Of a DNA stretch of 64,000 nucleotides, positions 1 to 9,367 are shown in pieces. A program made the translations under genes and the position numbers. The notes beneath the pieces are model-generated. The model was given only the letters and a program-made list of their open reading frames with translations. It was not told the origin of the DNA and made no database searches. The stretch lies in contig CALXAV010000004.1 in NCBI GenBank assembly GCA_944386385.1, positions 30,077-94,076 on the forward strand, read 5' to 3'. Position 1 is the stretch's first letter. Every line of letters begins with the position of its first letter. Origin of the DNA: an uncultured Clostridia bacterium. GTDB lineage: Bacteria; Bacillota; Clostridia; TANB77; CAG-508.

Positions 1-1044
1 GGACAAATAGGAAATAATGAAGTGAAAGTAGAACAAAATAAACTAGTAATAAAAGCTATTAATGATAATAATAATCCAAATGATGGTTATGATGGATATA
101 TGACAAGTAGTCAATATACGAATGTTACATTAAGTGGAAGTACAATAAGTGGACAATTAATAGTACAAGAATGGTTAAATGGAACAAAACAAATGGAACC
201 AACAACATTACCAAAATTAGTTATAAAGAATAGTGATGGATTAGCAGTAAAAGAAGTGACAATGAATTATGTAGAACCATACGTATATAGCTATAATGTA
301 GATATAAGTAGTTTGGATGATGGAGAGTATACATATGAAGTGCAAGGAACAAATCCAAATAACATAAGTAATCATCAAAAAGTAGAAGTAACATTAAATA
401 GTCAAGAGATAGGACAAATAGGAAATAATAAAGTAAAAGTAGAATCTGGTAAACTAGTAATAGAAGAAATAAATAACAATTATGACGGATATATGACAAG
501 TAGCCAGTATACAAATGTTACATTAAATGGAACTACAATAAGTGGAAAATTAGTAGTACAAGAATGGTTAAATGGAACAAAACAAATAGAGCCAACAACA
601 TTACCTAAACTAGTAATAAAGAACAGTTCAAATGTAGAAGTAAAAGAAGTAATAATGCAATATGTAGAACCATATGTGTACAGTTATAGCATAGATATAA
701 GTGATTTAGGTAATGGAGAATATACATATGAAGTACAAGGAACAAATCCGAATAATATAAGTAACCATCAATATATAGAAATAATTCTTACTTCACAAAA
801 AATAGGAGTTATGGGAGAGTATGAATTATTAACAAGTAATGGAAAATTAGTTCTTGAAAAAGAAGAGAAAAGAACAGTAATAGTTCAAAAAAATGCCGAA
901 GAAAATGAAGTTATTAACGAAAATATAGAAGAAGATAAAAAACAACAAATAGAAGAAAAAATAGAAAGTCAAAATCTTGAAACAAATGAACTTACTAATA
1001 ATTCAGAAACGAACATGGTTACTGATTTAGAAAAAACAGAATAA
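1..1044 (+). CDS. Tandem-repeat surface protein, C-terminal part (5' end outside window)
   Basis: The reading frame is open from base 1, so this is the end of a longer gene. It shows the tail of one repeat and then two nearly identical repeats of about 130 residues (roughly 15-440 and 440-830 nt). Shared blocks include MTSSQYTNVTL, VQEWLNGTKQ, PTTLPKLVIKN, YVEPYVYSY and EYTYEVQGTNPNNISNHQ. A third repeat starts and decays into an acidic Glu/Lys/Asn-rich tail, with no sorting motif seen at the C-terminus. The composition (Thr, Asn, Val, Tyr; no Cys in the visible part) looks like an extracellular beta-sandwich repeat protein. I do not recognise the family. A terminator follows at once. Function is unknown; an extracellular location is inferred from composition only. 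Confidence 0.7.
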   Translation, partial: GQIGNNEVKVEQNKLVIKAINDNNNPNDGYDGYMTSSQYTNVTLSGSTISGQLIVQEWLNGTKQMEPTTLPKLVIKNSDGLAVKEVTMNYVEPYVYSYNVDISSLDDGEYTYEVQGTNPNNISNHQKVEVTLNSQEIGQIGNNKVKVESGKLVIEEINNNYDGYMTSSQYTNVTLNGTTISGKLVVQEWLNGTKQIEPTTLPKLVIKNSSNVEVKEVIMQYVEPYVYSYSIDISDLGNGEYTYEVQGTNPNNISNHQYIEIILTSQKIGVMGEYELLTSNGKLVLEKEEKRTVIVQKNAEENEVINENIEEDKKQQIEEKIESQNLETNELTNNSETNMVTDLEKTE

Positions 1045-1050
1045 AAAATA

Positions 1051-1084
1051 AAAGAGGTAGACAAGAGTGTTTACCTCTTTTCCA
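1051..1084 (+). terminator. Rho-independent terminator after repeat protein
   Basis: A 9-10 bp perfect stem (AAAGAGGTA / TACCTCTTT) with an 11-base loop starts six bases after the stop codon of the repeat protein. The descending arm ends in TTT followed by TCC, so the U tract is short. Confidence 0.65.
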
Positions 1085-1102
1085 TGTTTTAACTTTAAAA
1101 TC

Positions 1103-1131
1103 TTGATTATCATTGAAATAAATGATAAAAT
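1103..1131 (+). promoter_or_regulatory. Sigma-A-type promoter of the first polysaccharide gene set
   Basis: TTGATT and TAAAAT are separated by 17 bases, about 60 bases before the start of the first DUF6020-type gene. It lies just downstream of the terminator of the preceding unit. Confidence 0.5.
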
Positions 1132-1191
1132 TACGTTACAAAAATATAAAATTTAAGTAACAATAAATAGATTTTGTAAAAGGAGTTTATA

Positions 1192-3060
1192 ATGTATAAA
1201 AAGAATATAAAAAATGTAGTTATTCTAATTATAGCTATAATTGGAGCGGCATGCTTTAATCTTAATTTAGATACATCAATAAAAATAAGAGATGCATTTA
1301 CAAGCGTTGATGCAATATTGTTGATGTCCTTTTTCTTGATATTGTTTATTGCATTAAAACAAATATTAGATATAAAAGATAGAAGAGTAAAAATTGTTTC
1401 ATTAATAGTTGCAGCAATATTTGCAGGATTTGAAGTTGTAGGATATAGCATAAGTAGTTACAATAGTTTAGCAGGAATAATTGGATCTAAGGAGATATTA
1501 TTAAAAGCTATACTTAAATTTATTGGATATGTAATAGTATTTTATACAATAGTTATTTATTTATATGATAAGATATTGTCAAGAGTAAAACTAAAGGAAG
1601 ACAGTAAAATACGAAAATATTTTACAGATAATAAAAAATCTCTATTTATAGTCGCACTAATATTATTTATAGCATATTTACCACATTTTTTATATAATTT
1701 TCCAGGTATGTATACAACTGATTCAGTTGCAGAAATGGAGTATGCTCTAAACAATGCTGCCATTTTTAGTAATCATCATCCAGTATTTCATATTTTTATT
1801 ATTTATGGTTGTATAAATTTAGGAAAAATGTTAGGTGGAGCATATATAGGAATTGCTATATATTCTATACTTCAAATGTTATTTGTAGCTTTTACATTTT
1901 CATATGTAATAAAATATATGGCAAAGAAAAATGTAAATATAGTATTTAGAATACTTACTTTAATTTTCTTTATTATATATCCAGCTTTTGGCCCTTATAG
2001 TATTACAATGTGGAAAGATGTAGTATTTGGAGTAATACTTGTACCATTTACAATACAAGTTATAGAAATGGTAACAAATAAAGAATATTTCAAGAAAAAA
2101 AGAAATATTGTAGGTTTTATTGTAATATCTATATTTACAATATTATTTAGAAATAATGGTTTATATGTTGTTTTAATAACACTTGCAATATTATTGATGT
2201 TCCTAAAAGGAAATAGAAAGAAAATAGCTTTAATACTTTTAATTGTTATGTTGTTTAATATATTATGGAAAGGACCTATATTTAAATTATTAAATGTAAC
2301 AGATGGACCAGTCAGAGAAATGATGTCTATTCCAGTACAACAAATTGCAAGAACAGTAAAATATAGAAGAAGTGAATTAACTGAAGAAGAAAAAACTAAA
2401 ATTCAGAAATATATAGATATGGACTTAGAAGAAATGGCAGAAAGTTATTATCCTTTAATATCTGACAATATAAAAGACCATTTTAATAATGAGGAATTCA
2501 ATAATAATAAGTTAGACTTTATATCATTATGGGTAAGCTTGTTCTTTAAATATCCAGTAGAATATATAGAAGCATTTTTAGATAATTCATTTGGATATTG
2601 GTATCCTCAAGCTAATAATGGAATTCTACCAACATGGTATGAATATGAGTATAGTGAACAAGTAATAGGTTATGATAGAAAACCAGTATTAAATTTAGAG
2701 TTCCTAGATGGTTATTATGCAGATGTTAATGGAAGAAGAATGCCAATAATATCAATGTGGATAAGTATAGGATTTGTTTTCTGGATAATGATTTTATGTA
2801 TAGGATATATGGTTTGTAAAAAGAAATACAAATTAATATTAGCATATATACCAATACTTGCATTATGGCTAACTACAATAGCGTCACCAGTATATTGTGA
2901 ATATAGATATATTTTTGGAATGTTTACTTGCATACCAATACTTACAATTTTGATATTAAGTTTAGCAAATAAAAAGGAAGATAAAATAGAGGAAATAAAA
3001 ACAATTGAAGGTGTTAAAAGTATAGAAAACGAAAAGAAAAATAATAAAGAAGGAAAATAG
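1192..3060 (+). CDS. DUF6020-type polytopic membrane protein, putative GT-C-like
   Basis: 622 aa with about a dozen hydrophobic segments; a start ATG follows AAAAGGAG. The motif NHHPVFHIFIIYG in the middle, then a TMWKDV loop and an IPVQQIARTVKY segment, is shared with the 596-aa protein at 7034-8824. The pair matches the DUF6020 family as I know it: large multi-pass proteins found next to glycosyltransferases, probably using lipid-linked sugars. The C-terminus is a charged Glu/Lys tail after the last membrane span. It is first in a tight run with the glycosyltransferase genes that follow (5-base gap). The enzymatic role is inferred from topology and context; no catalytic residues can be assigned. 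Confidence 0.7.
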   Translation: MYKKNIKNVVILIIAIIGAACFNLNLDTSIKIRDAFTSVDAILLMSFFLILFIALKQILDIKDRRVKIVSLIVAAIFAGFEVVGYSISSYNSLAGIIGSKEILLKAILKFIGYVIVFYTIVIYLYDKILSRVKLKEDSKIRKYFTDNKKSLFIVALILFIAYLPHFLYNFPGMYTTDSVAEMEYALNNAAIFSNHHPVFHIFIIYGCINLGKMLGGAYIGIAIYSILQMLFVAFTFSYVIKYMAKKNVNIVFRILTLIFFIIYPAFGPYSITMWKDVVFGVILVPFTIQVIEMVTNKEYFKKKRNIVGFIVISIFTILFRNNGLYVVLITLAILLMFLKGNRKKIALILLIVMLFNILWKGPIFKLLNVTDGPVREMMSIPVQQIARTVKYRRSELTEEEKTKIQKYIDMDLEEMAESYYPLISDNIKDHFNNEEFNNNKLDFISLWVSLFFKYPVEYIEAFLDNSFGYWYPQANNGILPTWYEYEYSEQVIGYDRKPVLNLEFLDGYYADVNGRRMPIISMWISIGFVFWIMILCIGYMVCKKKYKLILAYIPILALWLTTIASPVYCEYRYIFGMFTCIPILTILILSLANKKEDKIEEIKTIEGVKSIENEKKNNKEGK

Positions 3061-3064
3061 AAGA

Positions 3065-4012
3065 ATGCCAAAAATGAGTGTAATTATTCCAGTGTATAAC
3101 ACAGAAAAATATATAGAAAAATGCTTAGAAAGTCTTGCAGGACAAACAATGCAAGACTTTGAAGTAATTATTGTAAATGATGGCTCAACAGATAATTCTA
3201 AGAAAGTCATCAAGGATTATATGAAAAATAGTAATTTGGATATAAGGTACTTAGAAAAAGAAAATGGTGGACTAGCTTCTGCTAGAAATTATGGAGTAGA
3301 AAGAGCTTTAGGAAAATATATATCTTTTTTAGATAGTGATGATTATTTAGATAAAGACTTATACAAAAATCTTGAAAAGTATATGGATGAAAATATAGAT
3401 TTGATAAAATTCAAGATGAAGACAGTTGATGAAAAAGAAAATGTAATAGAAAAATTATATGGTCCAGTATTTGAGGTATGTAGTGGAGAAGAAGGATACA
3501 AGAGGTTATGTACAACAGACAAATATATGGACCCAGCTTGTATTTATTTATATAGAAGAGAATTTTTTGTAGAAAACAATTTTAAATATAAATTGAGATA
3601 TCATGAAGATTTTGGATTGACTTCTTTAATAATAATACAGGCTAAAACTTTTGTGTCAACAGAATCTTTTGGATATAATTATTTACAAACTGGAGAAAGT
3701 CTAACTAGAGGAAAAGATTATAAAAAAGATGTAGACAGAGCAAAAGATATGTTAGCACATTATGATAACATGATAACTTTAATAGATGCTTATTATAATA
3801 TAAGTGATGAAACTAAAGATTTAGTAAAAAGATATTATACAAATTCTGTTGTATTAAAAGCAGATACGCTTAAGGGAGAAGATAAAAAACGTTATATAAA
3901 AGAGATAAAAGACAGATTTATGTATAGAAATATAAAGCCAGAGAATTTAAAGCAAAAAGTAAAAAGAATGTTATTAAAATACAATGTTAGTTTATATTTA
4001 AAAATGAGGTAA
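3065..4012 (+). CDS. GT2-family glycosyltransferase
   Basis: 315 aa. The N-terminal GT-A fold is plain: SVIIPVYNTEKYIEKCL, VNDGSTDNS and the metal-binding DSDDY near residue 95. The C-terminal third has no membrane span. It is likely to add one sugar of a surface polysaccharide at the cytoplasmic face using a nucleotide sugar; donor and acceptor cannot be read. The start ATG lies five bases after the previous stop; a second ATG three codons in is equally possible. The stop is four bases before the next GT2 gene, which is a paralogue. Confidence 0.85.
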   Translation: MPKMSVIIPVYNTEKYIEKCLESLAGQTMQDFEVIIVNDGSTDNSKKVIKDYMKNSNLDIRYLEKENGGLASARNYGVERALGKYISFLDSDDYLDKDLYKNLEKYMDENIDLIKFKMKTVDEKENVIEKLYGPVFEVCSGEEGYKRLCTTDKYMDPACIYLYRREFFVENNFKYKLRYHEDFGLTSLIIIQAKTFVSTESFGYNYLQTGESLTRGKDYKKDVDRAKDMLAHYDNMITLIDAYYNISDETKDLVKRYYTNSVVLKADTLKGEDKKRYIKEIKDRFMYRNIKPENLKQKVKRMLLKYNVSLYLKMR

Positions 4013-4015
4013 GAT

Positions 4016-4978
4016 ATGAAAAGTGTAAGTGTAATAGTTCCTTTCTATAATGTGGAAAATTATATAGAAAAATGTTTGAATACATTAGTACATCAAACAT
4101 TAGAAGATATAGAAATAATACTTGTAAATGATGGTTCTCAAGATAGAAGTATGGTTGTTGTTAAAAAGTTTTTAGAACAATATCCAGATAAGATTACATA
4201 TCTAGAAAAAGAAAATGGCGGATTATCAGATGCAAGAAATTATGCTTTGCCATATGCTAAAGGAGAGTATATAGCATTTTTAGACTCAGATGATTATGCA
4301 GAAAAAACAATGTATAAAGATATGTATGAATTGGCTAAAAAAGAAGATAGCGATATGGTAGAGTGTAATTTCTACTGGGAATATCCAAATAAGAAAAAAG
4401 AAGATATTGGCGTAGTTTATAACGGTAAAAAGGAAATGCTTGAAAAAGTAAGGGTAGTTGCTTGGAACAAATTAATAAAGAAAGAAGTTTTAGAAAAAAG
4501 TAAAGTAACTTTCCCAAAAGGATATAGATATGAAGATGTAGAATTTACATATAAACTAATACCATATTTAGATAAAGTATCTTTCTTAAAAAAGCCATGT
4601 GTACATTATATACAAAGAGAAGGTTCAATATCTAATAATCAAAATGAAAGAAATAAAGAAATTTTTGATGTACTAGAACATGTAATAGATTTTTATAAAG
4701 AAAATGATTTATATGATGAATATAAAGATGAATTAGAATATATATATATTCGTTATGCTTTTTGTAGTTCTTTACTTAGAATAGTAAAGATAAAAGATGA
4801 ATTTGTACAAAGAAAATTATTAGATTTAACATGGGAAAAGGTAAATACTACATTTCCGGATTGGAAGAAAAATCCTGTGCTTAAAAGTAAAAAAGATTTG
4901 AAGAGTATTTATCTAAAAACAATAAATAAATTTACATTTGAAATGTATAGTACATTATTATCAATATTTCAAAAATAG
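4016..4978 (+). CDS. GT2-family glycosyltransferase
   Basis: 320 aa, paralogous to the preceding gene. SVIVPFYNVENYIEKCL, VNDGSQDRS, ENGGLSDARN and DSDDY mark the GT-A nucleotide-sugar and metal sites. The family makes glycosidic bonds in capsule, teichoic acid and exopolysaccharide synthesis. No membrane span is seen, so it is probably cytosolic or peripheral. It sits in the middle of the operon with a four-base gap upstream and eleven bases before the GT4 gene downstream. Sugar specificity is unknown. Confidence 0.85.
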   Translation: MKSVSVIVPFYNVENYIEKCLNTLVHQTLEDIEIILVNDGSQDRSMVVVKKFLEQYPDKITYLEKENGGLSDARNYALPYAKGEYIAFLDSDDYAEKTMYKDMYELAKKEDSDMVECNFYWEYPNKKKEDIGVVYNGKKEMLEKVRVVAWNKLIKKEVLEKSKVTFPKGYRYEDVEFTYKLIPYLDKVSFLKKPCVHYIQREGSISNNQNERNKEIFDVLEHVIDFYKENDLYDEYKDELEYIYIRYAFCSSLLRIVKIKDEFVQRKLLDLTWEKVNTTFPDWKKNPVLKSKKDLKSIYLKTINKFTFEMYSTLLSIFQK

Positions 4979-4989
4979 AGGATATTATT

Positions 4990-6120
4990 ATGAAAAAGAT
5001 TTTGTTTGGAATAACAGGTTTAACTATAGGTGGAGCAGAAAGAGTTTTAGTAGATTTAGTAAATAAGTTGTCTTACGATTATGATATAACTATATTTACT
5101 TTATATGCTAAAGGAGAGTTGGAAAAAGAATTAAATGAAAATGTTAAATTAAAAAGTTTATATAATAAACCTTATAAAGAATTATCAAAATTAGGACAAA
5201 AGGTACTTGCTCCATTAAAGGTATTGTTATTAAAAAAGAGTATTTATAAGAAAAATATTAAAAACGATTATGATGTAGAAATTGCATTCTTAGAAGGACC
5301 AATAACAAGATTATTTAGTGTTAAAAATGAAAAGGTTAGAAAAATTGCATGGATACATAATGATATATCTTTAGTCTTTGGACAAGGTGTAAAATCTAAA
5401 ATAAAAAAACATTTAGATGAAAAAGTATATGATAAATATAATGACTTAGTATTTGTAAGTAAAGATAATTTAGATAAATTTAATAAAACATATACTAATT
5501 TAAAAATTAGCGAAGGACATAAAAAAGTTATTTATAATTACATAGATAAAGAAAGAATTATTAAAAAATCAAATGAAAATATATATGTTTCGTTTGATAA
5601 AAATAGTATTAATTTTGTAACTGTTGCAAGATTAGTTTATCAAAAGGGAATCGACAGACTAATAAAAGTCCACAAAAAGTTAATAGAAAGTGGATATGAA
5701 CATAATTTTCATATAATAGGTGATGGACCTGAAAGAGAAAAATTAGAGAAGTTAATAAAAGAAAATAATGTAGAAGAAACGTTTCATTTATTAGGACAAA
5801 AAGAAAATCCATATCCATATGTAAGGCAAGCTGATTATTTTTGTTTACTTTCAAGATTTGAAGGATATGGTATGGTTTTAGAAGAAGCTAAGATATTAGA
5901 AAAGAATATTATTATTACTGATACTGCTGCAAGGGAAGCGGTAGAAGGATATAGTAATAAATATGTTTTAGAAAATACAGAAGAAGGAATTTATAATGGA
6001 CTATTAAAAGTTTTAGAAGAGAATATGAAAAATGGAAAAAATAAAGAAAAAGAAGAAGTAAAAGAGCAATATGATAATTCTAATATAATAAAAGAAGTAA
6101 AAGAATTAATAGGAGAATAG
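4990..6120 (+). CDS. GT4-family glycosyltransferase (GT-B fold)
   Basis: 376 aa. The N-terminal ITGLTIGGAERVL loop, VARLVYQKGIDRLI near residue 215, HIIGDGPER, and the C-terminal ARFEGYGMVLEEA-like stretch (here SRFEGYGMVLEEAK) with its E-x7-E arrangement are the hallmarks of retaining GT4 enzymes. It would transfer a sugar from a nucleotide donor to a growing lipid-linked oligosaccharide at the inner membrane face. The start ATG follows GAGGATATT. Its stop lies a single base before the next ATG, so the pair is translationally linked. Confidence 0.85.
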   Translation: MKKILFGITGLTIGGAERVLVDLVNKLSYDYDITIFTLYAKGELEKELNENVKLKSLYNKPYKELSKLGQKVLAPLKVLLLKKSIYKKNIKNDYDVEIAFLEGPITRLFSVKNEKVRKIAWIHNDISLVFGQGVKSKIKKHLDEKVYDKYNDLVFVSKDNLDKFNKTYTNLKISEGHKKVIYNYIDKERIIKKSNENIYVSFDKNSINFVTVARLVYQKGIDRLIKVHKKLIESGYEHNFHIIGDGPEREKLEKLIKENNVEETFHLLGQKENPYPYVRQADYFCLLSRFEGYGMVLEEAKILEKNIIITDTAAREAVEGYSNKYVLENTEEGIYNGLLKVLEENMKNGKNKEKEEVKEQYDNSNIIKEVKELIGE

Positions 6121-6121
6121 T

Positions 6122-7021
6122 ATGAAGATTTCAGTGCTTACACCATCATATAATCGAGCTAGTTTATTAGATAAATTATACAATAGTCTGGTTAAGAACA
6201 GTAAATATGGAATTGATATAGAATGGCTAATTATGGATGATGGTTCAGTAGATGATACTAAAGAGGTAGTAGAAAGATTTAGAGAAAATAAAGATAACGA
6301 TAATTTAGAAATAAAATATTATTTCCAAGAAAACCAAGGAAAAATGGTTGCTATTAATAATTTAGTAGAAAAAGCAACTGGAAATTTAATAGTAGACTGT
6401 GATTCTGATGATTATTTTACTCATGATGCTTTTAAGGAAATAAAGGAAGCTTATGAGAAACATGAACAAGAAATTAAATCAAATAAATATTATGGATTAT
6501 GTTTCTTAAAAAATGACCAAAATGGAAATAATATGGGAAATGATTTTAAGAATAAAGAAACAACAATGTTTGATTTATATTTTAAAGAAGGAGAAACAGG
6601 AGAAAAAGCAATAGTGTTTCTTTCTAATATTAGAAAAGAATATAGGCATGAATTAGAACATGGAGAAAAATTTGTTACAGAAGCTAGAATGTATCATAAG
6701 ATTGATGAAAAATATAAAATGATTTGTATCAATAAACCAATTATGATATGTGAATATCAAGAAGATGGATATACAAAAAATATAAAGAAACAATTTATAG
6801 AAAATAAGTATGGATATTTTGAGTATTTTAAAGAAATTATGCAAAAAGATATGAAAGGCGTTACTTTTAATAAAAGATTATATGCAATAAAACATTATAT
6901 ATTATTTGGATATTTAACAAAAGCAAAGAAGGCACTAAGGAATATAAAAGGGTTTGAAAATAAATTATTATATATATTATTGTATATACCAGGTAGAGTA
7001 AAGTCTAAAATGAAATATTAG
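6122..7021 (+). CDS. GT2-family glycosyltransferase
   Basis: 299 aa. SVLTPSYNRASLLDKLY, MDDGSVDDT, NQGKMVAINN and the metal motif DCDSDDY give a GT-A fold of the GT2 family. The QGK and DSDDY variants are typical of the subgroup found in capsule clusters. No membrane segments. It begins one base after the preceding stop and ends thirteen bases before the second DUF6020-type gene, so it belongs to the same transcript. Donor and acceptor unknown. Confidence 0.85.
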   Translation: MKISVLTPSYNRASLLDKLYNSLVKNSKYGIDIEWLIMDDGSVDDTKEVVERFRENKDNDNLEIKYYFQENQGKMVAINNLVEKATGNLIVDCDSDDYFTHDAFKEIKEAYEKHEQEIKSNKYYGLCFLKNDQNGNNMGNDFKNKETTMFDLYFKEGETGEKAIVFLSNIRKEYRHELEHGEKFVTEARMYHKIDEKYKMICINKPIMICEYQEDGYTKNIKKQFIENKYGYFEYFKEIMQKDMKGVTFNKRLYAIKHYILFGYLTKAKKALRNIKGFENKLLYILLYIPGRVKSKMKY

Positions 7022-7033
7022 GGGGAAATAAGG

Positions 7034-8824
7034 TTGCAAAAAGTAAAAGAGTTTTTAAGCAAGAATAAGAAAATTATATGGGTAGTTGCAAGTATTTTAT
7101 TAACAATAGGACTAAATATGTCTATATATGTTGCAAATAATTTAGTCTATTTCAATGGAAATCAAATCATTTGGCTGTTTTTATGTGTTTTTATTTATAT
7201 AATATTTAAACAATCGGATAAATATGAGGGGAGAAGATTAAAGGTTTGTAGTGGTATTTTGGCTGTAATACTTGCAATAGTTCAAGTGCTAGGCATTATG
7301 ACAAATGGAAATTGGATCGTAAGCGAAGTTATAGTTACAAAAGAAGTAGTTATGTTTATGCTTGCAAAATTCATTACATATGGAGTGGTATTCTATAACA
7401 TTATAAGAATACTATTTAGTTTAATAGAGCAAATAGATTGGAAAAAGGAAAGAAAAGATATATTAAAACCTAGTCTAAAAACATTTGTAGTAGTTGCTTT
7501 ATTATTATTTATAGTATGGCTTCCATACTTCTTTAATTATTATCCAGGAATCACATCATTTGATACACATTATCAATTAATGCAAGGTTTTGGAAAAGTT
7601 CCATATAATAATCATCATCCTGTAGTACACACATTCATAATGAGTAGTGTTGTTAAAGTAGGACATGCGATAACAGGAGATTATAATTTTGGAATTGCTT
7701 TATATGCTATGCTACAAATGATTTTCTGTGCAATTACATTATCATTTGTAATTTACTATATGGGAAAGAAAAATATAAATCCAATAATAAAGACGATTAC
7801 ATTTTTATATTTTGGATTTGTACCATTTGTACCACAATTTAGCATTGCGGTATGGAAAGATGTACCATTTGCGATGTTTATGGTATGGCTTTTAATTGGA
7901 ATTATAGAAATGATAACAAATGAAGAAAATTTCTTTACTAAAAAAAGAAACTTAGGGCTTTTTATATTAATTACATTGTGTGTATTGTTCTTTAGAAATA
8001 ATGGGGTATATATAATTCTATTAACATTACCATTTGCACTTGTTTTTAGAAGGAAGTATTGGAAACAAATATTAATAATATTTGGTATACCAATTGTATT
8101 TTATTATATAATAACAGGACCAGTATTTGCTAAATTCAATATTGCTAAAAGTTCATCAAAAGAAATGCTATCTATACCAATGCAACAAATGGCAAGGATA
8201 GTAAAATACAAAGGTGATGAATTATCAGAAGAAGATAAAGATATAATTGGACAATATATCAATATAGATACAGCAGCAGAGAATTATGACCCAACAATAT
8301 CAGACCCTATAAAAAATGAATTTAATGATGGAACATTTAACCAAGATAAATTAAATCTAATAAAATTATATATAAAATTAGCAATTAAATATCCAGGAGA
8401 AACATTAGAAGCACTTGTTGGAAATACTTATGGATATTATTATCCAGAAGTTGTAACATATTCAATTGCAACAGGAGTATATAAGTCACCTTTTGAAGCA
8501 GAACAATTTATGAACTTACATGAAGACCCGATTATAGATATACCTATTCTTGATAGTATGATAAATGCAATTTATGATAAGCAAATACCAATTGTAAGTT
8601 TAATAGCAAATATAGGATTTGTATTTTGGATAGTTTTAGGAATAGTATTCTATAATATTTATCAAAAGAGATATAAGTATTTACTAATGTTTATACCAGT
8701 AGGAGTATTATATTTAACTTGCCTTGCATCTCCTGTATCAGGAGAGTTACGCTACATTTACGCGATGTTTGTAAGTTTGCCATTATTTATCGGATTTAGT
8801 TTCCAAAAGGATAAAAAAGATTGA
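7034..8824 (+). CDS. DUF6020-type polytopic membrane protein
   Basis: 596 aa, paralogous to the 622-aa protein at the head of this operon: NNHHPVVHTFIM, AVWKDVPFAMF, FFRNNGVYII, SIPMQQMARIVKY and a final LASPVSGELRYIYAMF block align closely. About a dozen membrane spans. The start is TTG, chosen because GGGGGAAATAA lies eight bases upstream and the protein then opens with a short charged segment before the first span. It closes the operon; a 16-bp stem terminator follows at once. A role in assembly or sugar transfer on the lipid carrier is inferred from topology and neighbours. Confidence 0.7.
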   Translation: MQKVKEFLSKNKKIIWVVASILLTIGLNMSIYVANNLVYFNGNQIIWLFLCVFIYIIFKQSDKYEGRRLKVCSGILAVILAIVQVLGIMTNGNWIVSEVIVTKEVVMFMLAKFITYGVVFYNIIRILFSLIEQIDWKKERKDILKPSLKTFVVVALLLFIVWLPYFFNYYPGITSFDTHYQLMQGFGKVPYNNHHPVVHTFIMSSVVKVGHAITGDYNFGIALYAMLQMIFCAITLSFVIYYMGKKNINPIIKTITFLYFGFVPFVPQFSIAVWKDVPFAMFMVWLLIGIIEMITNEENFFTKKRNLGLFILITLCVLFFRNNGVYIILLTLPFALVFRRKYWKQILIIFGIPIVFYYIITGPVFAKFNIAKSSSKEMLSIPMQQMARIVKYKGDELSEEDKDIIGQYINIDTAAENYDPTISDPIKNEFNDGTFNQDKLNLIKLYIKLAIKYPGETLEALVGNTYGYYYPEVVTYSIATGVYKSPFEAEQFMNLHEDPIIDIPILDSMINAIYDKQIPIVSLIANIGFVFWIVLGIVFYNIYQKRYKYLLMFIPVGVLYLTCLASPVSGELRYIYAMFVSLPLFIGFSFQKDKKD

Positions 8825-8844
8825 ACTATAAAAAATCGTTTTGT

Positions 8845-8892
8845 AAAAATTTATAGCACGGAAAATTGAGAGAATTCGTGCTATAAATTTTT
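8845..8892. terminator. Long palindromic terminator, probably bidirectional
   Basis: A perfect 16-bp inverted repeat (AAAAATTTATAGCACG with its complement) and a 16-base loop lie 21 bases after the stop of the DUF6020-type gene. The A and T ends of the stem give a U run in either direction. The downstream half is partly repeated again at about 8890-8935 (TTATAGAACG, then GGTTATAAATTTTTC). Confidence 0.65.
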
Positions 8893-8957
8893 ATAGAACG
8901 AAAAAATCAAAAAATCCGGGTTATAAATTTTTCTATCCAAAATATAAATTAAAAAAA

Positions 8958-8986
8958 TTGACATATGACGAAAAATAAGTTATAAT
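8958..8986 (+). promoter_or_regulatory. Consensus sigma-A promoter for a candidate small RNA
   Basis: TTGACA and TATAAT with a 17-base spacer, a perfect consensus match. It points into a stretch without an open reading frame and is followed about 40 bases later by a terminator hairpin. Confidence 0.75.
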
Positions 8987-8992
8987 AATTTT

Positions 8993-9057
8993 AGCTTAAG
9001 CAAATAAACTTGAAGTTTTTCGAATAAAAAGACTAGGTGACCTAGACCTAGTCTTTT
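8993..9057 (+). ncRNA. Candidate small RNA, about 65 nt
   Basis: The span between a consensus promoter (-10 box ending at 8986) and a terminator hairpin at 9028-9057 would produce a transcript of about 65 nt with no ribosome site. The body contains ACTTGAAGTTTTTCG, which recurs downstream near 9137. No known RNA family is recognised. It could instead be the attenuated leader of the ABC exporter operon. Confidence 0.4.
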
Positions 9058-9060
9058 CTT
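9028..9060 (+). terminator. Rho-independent terminator
   Basis: Nine-bp stem AAGACTAGG / CCTAGTCTT with a nine-base loop, followed by TTCTTT. An inner alternative pairing (AGGTGACCT) competes with it, so two folds are possible. Confidence 0.65.
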
Positions 9061-9305
9061 TACTTATTAAGTTCTTGTAAAATCCTAAGAATAGTCTTAA
9101 GAATGCAAAAAAACAAAAGTAAAGATAAGTATTCCTTGAAGTTTTTCAAAATATTCCCCCCTTTCAACTCAAGGAAGGCAAAAATAATATATAACATTTA
9201 TTTACTTTTGTCAACATATAAATAAATATTTACTTTGTGAAAAATCTTTGCTAAACTTAAGTTATATAATAAAACAAAAAATAAATATATTTAAATTTCA
9301 AAGAA

Positions 9306-9333
9306 TTGACAAGAAATGAATTTATGATATAAT
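9306..9333 (+). promoter_or_regulatory. Promoter of the ABC exporter operon
   Basis: TTGACA and TATAAT with a 16-base spacer, about 35 bases before the ATG at 9368, which has AAAGGAG as its ribosome site. Confidence 0.75.
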
Positions 9334-9367
9334 TACGATGAATTAATTTCACAAAAGGAGTTAAGAA

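Larger units (their letters stand above)
8825..9367. other. 543-base gene-free region: terminator, candidate small RNA and promoter
   Basis: No coding frame with a ribosome site is seen here. In order it holds the palindromic terminator, a strong promoter at 8958-8986, a second terminator at 9028-9057, an AT-rich stretch that repeats the sequence CTTGAAGTTTTTC (about 9010 and again about 9137), a CCCCCC tract near 9155, and the promoter of the ABC exporter operon at 9306-9333. Confidence 0.7.
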
